A stretch of DNA of 64,000 nucleotides from Fodinibius sp051746985 (GTDB lineage: Bacteria > Bacteroidota > Rhodothermia > Balneolales > Balneolaceae): positions 33,754 through 97,753 of the forward strand of contig JBNJFP010000009.1 in NCBI GenBank assembly GCA_051746985.1. The letters run 5' to 3'. Under the pieces are notes generated by a model that had not been told where the DNA came from, ran no database searches, and worked only from the letters and a program-made list of their open reading frames with translations. Below are positions 57,920-64,000 of this stretch, one piece after another. Made by a program: the position numbers and the translations under genes. Numbering within the stretch: position 1 is the first letter of the stretch; each line of letters starts with the position of its first letter.

Positions 57920-59272
57920 TTAGTCTTGTCGTGGAATCAGCCAAAGCGTGGTTTGGCGACCGTCAATATATCGAACAGAATCGCCATCAAAAAAGGCATC
58001 TTCTTCCAGCATAATGCGAATGTCTTTCTCCCATTCGGGGATGTTGACGGTGGCATTGAGCTCAATCGAATGGGCTGTGTTTGCATACAGCGGATAATCA
58101 CCCATTTCGGGTACACCATCTTGCTGATCCCAGAGGCCGATGGTAGTCCCGGCGCCGTGGCCATGATATCCGATGGGGTGTGTATAAATACTGGGTTCAA
58201 TATCTTCATCAATGGCTTGTTCGCGACTTGCCGACAGAATCTCATTTCCGCTAAGCCCCTCTTCAAAATTAGTGGTCAAAATATCCTGCAAGCGATTGCC
58301 GGTTTGTAAAGCCTCTTGAAGACCTTTTGGGGCTTTTGTTTCTCCGGCTTTTAGTACATAGGCGTGTTGTTGGGTATCAGTGTTAAGGCCGAGGTAGGTA
58401 ATTCCGAAATCTACATGTAAAAGGTCACCTGGCTGGATGACATTCTCGTCGGGACGTTTTGAAAAATTATTTAGAAACGAGCTATCCGGGTCAGAGGCGC
58501 GCTGCACCGAAACACTGGGATGAAACCACGCCGTTAAATTGAGGTCTCGAATGCGATCGCGGTACCACCACTCCACATCACTGGTTGTGGTAATCCCCGG
58601 TTGTATGACTTTTTCCGAAAATCCCTCTGCAATAATATCACGAGCAATATGCACAATTCTTGGATACACCTGCATTTCGGGCTCGGTGCGGGTTTCCAGC
58701 CATCCAATAGCCAGGTTTTCGCCTGATAAAATGCGCGATTGATACTTTTCAGGAAGGGAAGCAGTAAGGGACTCATATTCCGAATGGGTGATTCCGTCGG
58801 CCAGTGCAAAGGTATTCGAAAAATTCAGGGCAATTTTTTGGGGATCTTTTTCTGTAACTATTTCTGTCAGGCGTTGCCATTGGTCGGGTTGCTTATTTTT
58901 ATCCCAGACCGTTTCGAAAAAATCACCAATATCATAACGCGCAATGGCCAGTCGCTCTATCTCTTTGCCGTTGTCCGAAAAAACAAGTATTGTTCGGCGG
59001 CGCGCAGATTGCCAGGTAGCTGGCAGCATCGTTTTTATAATCGGATCCTCATTATATTCACGGGCAGTGATTATCCACATATCGATATCCTCGCGCTCCA
59101 TGAGCTTGGGAATCACAGTATCGAGGCGGTATTGCAGCCACTGATCCATTACCTCTGCACGTTCTTGCATGGGTAGGATTTCCGGTGGAGAAGTTTGCTG
59201 TGCCAAAGAAGGCCCTGTGCAGATAAATAGGAAGGTCGCAAAAAACAAGCCGAGTTTTGATATGATATGCAT
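57920..59272 (-). CDS. Secreted M24-family metallopeptidase (Xaa-Pro aminopeptidase-like)
   Basis: A 450-residue protein with signal peptide (cleavage near SLAQQ, residue 25). The pita-bread M24 domain occupies the C-terminal half: LLHVDFGITYLGLNTDTQ supplies the two metal Asp residues, HPIGYHGHGAGT the His ligand, and SIELNATVNIP plus IMLEEDAFF the two Glu ligands. All five metal positions are recognisable. The N-terminal half (about 40-220) is the creatinase-type partner domain. It probably cleaves N-terminal Xaa-Pro bonds outside the cytosol. Gene is 21 bases upstream of the UDG-like gene. Confidence 0.88.
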   Translation of the reverse strand: MHIISKLGLFFATFLFICTGPSLAQQTSPPEILPMQERAEVMDQWLQYRLDTVIPKLMEREDIDMWIITAREYNEDPIIKTMLPATWQSARRRTILVFSDNGKEIERLAIARYDIGDFFETVWDKNKQPDQWQRLTEIVTEKDPQKIALNFSNTFALADGITHSEYESLTASLPEKYQSRILSGENLAIGWLETRTEPEMQVYPRIVHIARDIIAEGFSEKVIQPGITTTSDVEWWYRDRIRDLNLTAWFHPSVSVQRASDPDSSFLNNFSKRPDENVIQPGDLLHVDFGITYLGLNTDTQQHAYVLKAGETKAPKGLQEALQTGNRLQDILTTNFEEGLSGNEILSASREQAIDEDIEPSIYTHPIGYHGHGAGTTIGLWDQQDGVPEMGDYPLYANTAHSIELNATVNIPEWEKDIRIMLEEDAFFDGDSVRYIDGRQTTLWLIPRQD

Positions 59273-59444
59273 AATGAGATCAATGAGTTAAAAGTTGAAC
59301 AATTCTAAATAGCACAAAGCGTTCAAGTTTTTCAACTTTTGATCGAAGAAATGTTTTGGAGGTTGTTTCTTCCCAAACACGATAAGTGACGGCGAGTTTT
59401 TAAGGAGATTGTATTCCAAAGATTGTATTTTTAGCATACTATAA

Positions 59445-60533
59445 ATGAAAGATATTACTATGACCGTAGATACCTTATTTGATATTACAAAAGTTTCAAC
59501 CAGCCGGATCTCGGAGGTTGATCTGGATAGTCCGGGATTTGGCCGTGAGTTCTCTGACCATATGCTGGAGGTGAAGTACCGGGATGGGCAGTGGCAGCAG
59601 CCGGAAATAAAACCATATGGGCCTATCGAAATTACGCCTTCGCTTAATGTACTGCATTATGCGCAGTCTGTTTTTGAAGGTACCAAGGCTTACTATGTGG
59701 ATAAAAAGACGGTGAATCTTTTTCGTCCGGAAGCGAATTATGAGCGTATGATGCGATCTTCTGAGCGTATGTGCATCCCTAAAATTGAAAAGGATGTTTT
59801 TATTGAGGGGATTAAACACCTTATTAAGCTCGATCATCAGTGGGTACCTCAAAAAGAGGGCAATTCCTTATATATACGTCCTTTTACCTGCGCATTTGAT
59901 CCAGTTATTTCAGCCCGGGCAGCAGAGACCTATCGTTTTTATGTAATCACTTCACCGGTGGGTTCTTATTATAATCGTCCGGTAAAATTGACTACTTCTC
60001 AACAGTATGTACGAGCTGTAAAAGGAGGCGTGGGAGATGCCAAGGCTGCCGGCAATTATGCGGCCAGTTTGTATCCTGCACAGCAGGCAAAAGAGCGGGG
60101 GTTCGACCAAGTGCTTTGGCTGGATGCTATAGATCATAAATACGTAGAAGAAGTGGGAACCATGAATATCTTTTTTGTGATTGATGGCGTGCTGGTAACA
60201 CCCAATTTGCGCGGCACCATTTTGCCTGGCGTTACACGCGATTCTATTATTGAGTTGGCCAAACATTGGGATATGCCGGTTGAAGAACGGAAGCTCAGCA
60301 TAGACGAGGTGATGAAGGCGGGGAAAGAGGGTACACTGGAAGAGGTGTTTGGGGCAGGAACCGCCGCTGTGGTCGCTCCCGTGGAAGAGGTGCACCATGA
60401 TGGCCAATCCGTAACGTTTGACCTTGAGGGAAGAGGACCCGTGGGTCAGAAATTTTACGATGCGATTACAGGAATTCAGTGTGGAAAGCGTGAAGATCCG
60501 TTCGGGTGGACGACTTCTGTTGAAGTAGGGTGA
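59445..60533 (+). CDS. ilvE: Branched-chain amino acid aminotransferase
   Basis: A 362-residue fold-type IV PLP enzyme that makes and breaks down leucine, isoleucine and valine. SVFEGTKAYYVDKKTVNLFR and SLYIRPFTCAFDP are family typical. The Schiff-base lysine is Lys200 in GGVGDAKAAGNYAASLYPAQ. EEVGTMNIFFVIDGVLVTPN and GTILPGVTRDSIIELA follow. Start used is ATG 59445; a second Met five codons later (59460) is possible. The length fits the larger mitochondrial-type BCAT subgroup. It stands alone after a 172-base spacer. Confidence 0.96.
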   Translation: MKDITMTVDTLFDITKVSTSRISEVDLDSPGFGREFSDHMLEVKYRDGQWQQPEIKPYGPIEITPSLNVLHYAQSVFEGTKAYYVDKKTVNLFRPEANYERMMRSSERMCIPKIEKDVFIEGIKHLIKLDHQWVPQKEGNSLYIRPFTCAFDPVISARAAETYRFYVITSPVGSYYNRPVKLTTSQQYVRAVKGGVGDAKAAGNYAASLYPAQQAKERGFDQVLWLDAIDHKYVEEVGTMNIFFVIDGVLVTPNLRGTILPGVTRDSIIELAKHWDMPVEERKLSIDEVMKAGKEGTLEEVFGAGTAAVVAPVEEVHHDGQSVTFDLEGRGPVGQKFYDAITGIQCGKREDPFGWTTSVEVG

Positions 60534-60565
60534 CTTACGAGGACAGAGTTCAGTTTACCGCTCCA

Positions 60566-61495
60566 CTAATAACCTCGGTTTCGATCTACTTTAAAGTTTA
60601 GCTCCATGCCTGATAGGGCACGCTTATAATTTTCAACGATTTGATCTGCTACTTCCTCAGGTTTGGTAATACTGGCAATATGGGGAGTAATTACAATGCT
60701 ATCTCGATTCCAGAAAGCATGTTTGTCTGGTAACGGTTCTTCCGAAAAGACATCCAGCCAGGCTCCCTGTAGAATATTGCTGTCGAGGGCGTAAATAAGG
60801 TCTTCATCTACCAGATGCTCTCCACGTGCAGCATTAATAATCCACGCATTTTCTTTGAGCTGTTTAAAGGTGTCGAGGTTTAGGATGCCTTCGGTTTCGT
60901 CGGTAAGGGGGAGCAAGCAGATCAAAATTTGGATCGACTGCAGAAAATCGTCTCGCTCTGTTGGGCCGGCAAACGTATCTACGTTTTCTATTTTTTGGGA
61001 TGACCGGGTCCATCCCGAAACCTGATATCCCATCTGTGTTAAAACCTGTGCAACAGGCCGACCAAGTTTACCCAGTCCCATGACGCCAATGTTCAAGTCA
61101 GTGCCCAGCGGATGGTGGTGAGGCTGCCACGTTCCCTGATCTTTTTGGCGGATATAGTGCACAAAATTACGCTGAATATTAAGAACGGCCCCTAAAACAT
61201 ATTCCTTCATCTGCTGGATTAACGAAGGTGAAACAACCCGGCAAATATCGATATCATCAGGCAAGTATTCATCCTGCAGCAGGTGATCGGCGCCAGCGCC
61301 CAGAGAAGAAACAGCCTTCAGATTAGGAAACTGATCCATAACGTGCTTAGGCTGGTTCCAACAAACGGCAAACTGCACGCGATTTTTATCTGCAATAGCT
61401 GGCCAAAATTCAATATCTATATTGGGATCCACATCGTGAATAGCCTTTCCCCATGATTGTAAATCGCGATTGGGAGCAATAAATAATAAAGACAT
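60566..61495 (-). CDS. D-2-hydroxyacid dehydrogenase, GhrA-like
   Basis: A 309-residue NAD(P)-dependent 2-hydroxyacid dehydrogenase resembling glyoxylate/hydroxypyruvate reductase A. The Rossmann motif is VMGLGKLGRPVAQVLTQMG, the catalytic Arg lies in NAARGEHLVDEDL, Glu in WLDVFSEEPLPDKHAFW, and His in ITPHIASIT. The N-terminal LKAVSSLGAGADHLLQDEYLP is typical of the group. It reduces a short 2-oxoacid. It is transcribed in the same direction as umuC, 58 bases downstream. Confidence 0.92.
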   Translation of the reverse strand: MSLLFIAPNRDLQSWGKAIHDVDPNIDIEFWPAIADKNRVQFAVCWNQPKHVMDQFPNLKAVSSLGAGADHLLQDEYLPDDIDICRVVSPSLIQQMKEYVLGAVLNIQRNFVHYIRQKDQGTWQPHHHPLGTDLNIGVMGLGKLGRPVAQVLTQMGYQVSGWTRSSQKIENVDTFAGPTERDDFLQSIQILICLLPLTDETEGILNLDTFKQLKENAWIINAARGEHLVDEDLIYALDSNILQGAWLDVFSEEPLPDKHAFWNRDSIVITPHIASITKPEEVADQIVENYKRALSGMELNFKVDRNRGY

Positions 61496-61553
61496 GATGT
61501 GTTTTGGGTGGTTGGATTGTAAAGAGTGCTCTTATTTTTAGAAGGGAAATAAC

Positions 61554-62837
61554 TTAGGCCTTTACTTCTAAAATGTCATCCCAGTTCGTGGTAAATTTAG
61601 GAGATAAATATTCCTGCTTCATTTGCCAGGGGCGATCAATACCGGTTGAGGCGAAATGTGTAGTTTCCGTCCCATACTTTGTGTTAATCTCATCCACTTT
61701 TTGCATAAGTTTATATTCATCAACAGTGTACTGATCGTTGCTGAATAAATCCGTTTGCACTTCCGATTCGGAGAGAATACCTGTAAGCATTACCGATGCC
61801 TTTTTGTACCTCAGATCCCGTTGGTATAGCCGGTCGAGGCAGGCATGTCCACACTTTATAAGATAAGCCGTATTAGCCGTTGGCATGTGCAGCGGAAATG
61901 CAATGCCATACTTATATTTTGATTTATAAGTAGAATGCTTATTAGTACGAAGCGTAACGTGTAGCAGAGAAGCCACCGAGTTTTGGGCTCGTAATTTCTC
62001 GGCCGAAATGCTAATAAACTGCGCAATGGCTTCGCTTAAATCATTATAATTAGTAACAGCTTTACCAAATGAACGCGAGGTCATAATTCCCTTTCGTGGG
62101 TCTTGGATATTTTCAACCTCAAGGCATGGGTCTCCATTTAGTTCCATTACTGTTCGCAACCCGGTAACACTTATTTTGCCGCGTACCCATTCCTTACGGT
62201 TAATCTGTTGCTTAAGCTGATACGCATTCCGTATGCCTTCTTTAAACAGTCGCTGCGATAGGCCGGCGCCAATACCCCAAATATCAGTAAGAGCTGTTTG
62301 TTTGAGCAATCCATCCAACTGGGGAGCATCAACAAGATTTAAGACTCCGTTGTATTTGGGATTAGATTTAGCCCGTTCATTTGCAATTTTAGCCAACGTT
62401 TTTGATGGTGCTATCCCAACCGATACCGGCAGGCCGGTCCACCGTTTGACCGTTGTCCGAATTTCTCGACCAAATTGTTCAAGGTCATCTGCAATAAGCT
62501 TAGGGAACTCTATAAAAGCCTCGTCAATGCTATATGGTTCTACCTTAGGCGTAAGATTGCGCAATGTATCCATCACCCGCCGCGACATATCCCCATACAG
62601 CGCATAGTTCGAAGATTTCATCACAACGTTTTTCTTCTTGATGAGGTCTTTGATTTTAAATGCCGGAACGCCCATTTCGACCCCCGCTTTTTTGGCTTCG
62701 TCAGATCGGGCAATGATGCACCCATCATTATTAGAAAGAATAGCAATAGGTTTGTGGCGAAGCGACGGGTCAAAAACTCGCTCGCAAGAAGCATAAAAAT
62801 TGTTACAGTCGATAAGTGCAAAAATGGACTTTCCCAT
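61554..62837 (-). CDS. umuC: Y-family DNA polymerase UmuC-like (no umuD beside it)
   Basis: A 427-residue translesion polymerase. It begins FALIDCNNFYASCERVFDP, with the catalytic Asp, and has YSIDEAFIEF, the second acidic motif. LPVSVGIAPSKTLAKIANERAK and DIWGIGAGLSQRLFKEG give the thumb region. The C-terminal little finger follows (SRSFGKAVTNYNDLSEAIAQ). It copies past damaged DNA with low fidelity. A umuD gene is usually adjacent, but the upstream neighbour here is yhhQ on the opposite strand, so any UmuD must be elsewhere. No LexA box was identified. Confidence 0.94.
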   Translation of the reverse strand: MGKSIFALIDCNNFYASCERVFDPSLRHKPIAILSNNDGCIIARSDEAKKAGVEMGVPAFKIKDLIKKKNVVMKSSNYALYGDMSRRVMDTLRNLTPKVEPYSIDEAFIEFPKLIADDLEQFGREIRTTVKRWTGLPVSVGIAPSKTLAKIANERAKSNPKYNGVLNLVDAPQLDGLLKQTALTDIWGIGAGLSQRLFKEGIRNAYQLKQQINRKEWVRGKISVTGLRTVMELNGDPCLEVENIQDPRKGIMTSRSFGKAVTNYNDLSEAIAQFISISAEKLRAQNSVASLLHVTLRTNKHSTYKSKYKYGIAFPLHMPTANTAYLIKCGHACLDRLYQRDLRYKKASVMLTGILSESEVQTDLFSNDQYTVDEYKLMQKVDEINTKYGTETTHFASTGIDRPWQMKQEYLSPKFTTNWDDILEVKA

Positions 62838-62926
62838 AGTTGAAACGATACGGGTGGAAATTCTTTTTATTTAATTTATTATTAGAAACGATCATTCGAA
62901 ACAGCAATTGGAAAACAATTAGCCAG

Positions 62927-63697
62927 ATGGACGGCGAACACTCTGCTCCCATAGCAACCTATAAAAGGGATGCTCTTTTTTTAACATTAGCCGGAATATT
63001 TTTGACCTCACTGGTGCTTGGCAACGTCATCGGGACAACAAAATTTGTTACCATCTTTTCAGTAGAATTATCCGATTGGATGTTAGCTATCATCCCGGAG
63101 CTTATACGCGATAATAGCATCTATACAATGAGTGTGCCGGTTGGGGTAGTTGCGTATCCTTTTACATTTTTAGCTACCGATCTTATTTCAGAATTATATG
63201 GACGGAAGAAAGCACAATTGGTTGTATGGGTTGGTTTTTGGATGAACGTCTTTATGCTGTTTTTGATGACGGTTAACCATTGGTTGCCCAATACCGGTGG
63301 AGTAAGTGGAGGACTACAGTTATTCGAAGGCGTTTATGAATTTATGATTGGCAATACCATTGCCAGCATGATTGCGTATCTCGTTGCCCAAACTGTTGAC
63401 GTGCGTCTATTTCATTTTTGGAAAGATTTGACCAATGGCAAACATCTTTGGTTGCGCAATAATGCATCAACAACGGTAAGTCAATTAGTTGATTCAACAG
63501 CGATTTTATCAATCTTATATTTTGCCGGAAACCTTGGGCAAGATGTAGATACTATGGGTAAATTAGTCATCCTAATTCTCAATTCTTACCTCTTTAAATT
63601 CTTCTTCGCACTGTTCGACACTCCACTTTGTTACTTAGGGGTGAAAATCTTCCAAAAATTTGAGGAAGATCCCAGTGGAAACAGTCTTTATGAGTAA
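62927..63697 (+). CDS. yhhQ: Queuosine precursor transporter (YhhQ/VUT family)
   Basis: A 256-residue membrane protein with about six to seven helices. The ATG at 62927 (MDGEHSAPIATYKRDALF) is used. The open frame extends upstream to a TTG at 62840, but those 29 extra residues would be basic and unlike the family. Family stretches are VLGNVIGTTKFVTIFSV, PVGVVAYPFTFLATDLISELYGRKKA and YLVAQTVDVRLFHFWKDLT, with SQLVDSTAILSILYFAGN. It takes up precursor preQ0/preQ1 or queuine for tRNA modification. Divergent from umuC. Confidence 0.9.
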   Translation: MDGEHSAPIATYKRDALFLTLAGIFLTSLVLGNVIGTTKFVTIFSVELSDWMLAIIPELIRDNSIYTMSVPVGVVAYPFTFLATDLISELYGRKKAQLVVWVGFWMNVFMLFLMTVNHWLPNTGGVSGGLQLFEGVYEFMIGNTIASMIAYLVAQTVDVRLFHFWKDLTNGKHLWLRNNASTTVSQLVDSTAILSILYFAGNLGQDVDTMGKLVILILNSYLFKFFFALFDTPLCYLGVKIFQKFEEDPSGNSLYE

Positions 63698-63774
63698 TTT
63701 TTGAACCCCAAAATACGGTTTAAATTGCATGGGCTGAGGTTGGCAAAAAAAGCAAAATTAATCCCAGAAAAACA

Positions 63775-63804
63775 TTGACATATACCCCGGTTTGGTCTTA
63801 CATT
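63775..63804 (+). promoter_or_regulatory. Possible rRNA operon promoter
   Basis: TTGACA at 63775-63780 and TACATT at 63799-63804 are separated by 18 bases. A strong -35 match like this is unusual for this phylum outside stable RNA genes. It lies about 195 bases before the window end, upstream of a leader with an rRNA-like GTTCTTTGACA box. Confidence 0.5.
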
Positions 63805-63818
63805 AGGATTCCAATTTG

Positions 63819-63864
63819 AAACGGGGTTGAGCCCAGCAGCAATTGAGTTCAACTCCGTTTTTTT
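63819..63864 (+). terminator. Terminator-like hairpin between the presumed rrn promoter and leader
   Basis: AAACGGGGTTGA (63819-63830) pairs with TCAACTCCGTTT (63849-63860), 12 bp with one G-U, followed by a T-run to 63864. It has the look of an intrinsic terminator. It may end yhhQ transcription or act inside the rRNA leader. Confidence 0.6.
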
Positions 63865-63902
63865 GGCTCTTAGAAATCGGCCAAAATTGGAGAGAACAAA
63901 AC

Positions 63903-64000
63903 GTTCTTTGACAGACTGAGAACATACAGACGATCGCACGTCGAGCCCTTGTCAGCTCCGAGTATTCGGAGTCGATGAGAGTCAATTAAAGAAGTACAGT
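63903..64000 (+). other. Putative 16S rRNA leader (rrn operon begins beyond the window)
   Basis: GTTCTTTGACA at 63903-63913, then AGACTGAGAACATA, is the sequence type usually seen just before 16S rRNA genes in Bacteroidota and relatives. A perfect 6-bp hairpin, CTCCGA (63956-63961) with TCGGAG (63966-63971), follows. No 16S sequence itself is in the window. Confidence 0.6.

Overview
The window looks like chromosomal DNA from a moderately AT-rich, aerobic, Bacteroidota-like marine or halophilic bacterium. The Balneolota/Rhodothermota group is the best fit. The evidence is an Alternative Complex III (Act) operon joined to a caa3 oxidase, a serine palmitoyltransferase-type gene, an Hc1 histone-like gene, a fused E1 alpha/beta dehydrogenase, weak Shine-Dalgarno signals and one Bacteroidota-type -7 box. 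The assignment is inferred from gene content and motifs read by eye. No insertion sequence, prophage, CRISPR array, tRNA or complete rRNA gene was seen.

Layout. 1-5548: probable (glyco)sphingolipid locus, with a truncated extended-SDR gene on the minus strand, two GT4 glycosyltransferases, an Spt-like enzyme and a GNAT-like protein. 5727-9623: fumarase and a fused E1 dehydrogenase. 9678-12200: a secreted serine hydrolase and an FG-GAP lipoprotein. 12265-28381: the respiratory core, with ctaB and ctaA, then a twelve-gene minus-strand run actABCDEF, an HTH-membrane protein, SCO, coxII, coxI, coxIII and coxIV (27490 down to 14306), and a divergent DUF420 gene. 28652-35482: DEAD-box helicase, MFS exporter, MDR oxidoreductase, 5'-nucleotidase, alpha/beta hydrolase and SDR-DUF2867. 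35639-38277: a sensor kinase facing a receiver-cyclase. 38401-44625: a hypothetical protein, UMF1 transporter, Hc1-like protein, YdbS/YdbT PH pair, membrane protein, response regulator and ZIP transporter. 44902-63697: gcvP, OsmC, DinB, an M16 peptidase pair, an orphan HTH protein, Tag, Ppc, a UDG-like protein, an M24 peptidase, IlvE, a hydroxyacid dehydrogenase, an orphan UmuC and YhhQ. The last 300 bases look like the promoter and leader of an rRNA operon whose 16S gene lies beyond the window.

How the genes work together. The Act complex oxidises menaquinol and passes electrons through cytochrome c domains to the caa3 oxidase. CtaB and CtaA make its heme A, and SCO and DUF420 assist copper and heme assembly. 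The cytochrome domain at the C-terminus of ActE is nearly the same as the one at the C-terminus of oxidase subunit II, which suggests a duplication inside the operon and possibly direct electron transfer. The most unusual items are that domain sharing, the transposase-type HTH fused to a membrane anchor in the same operon, the receiver-cyclase with a dead phospho-site, the compact sphingolipid set and the terminator-like hairpin in the presumed rrn leader.
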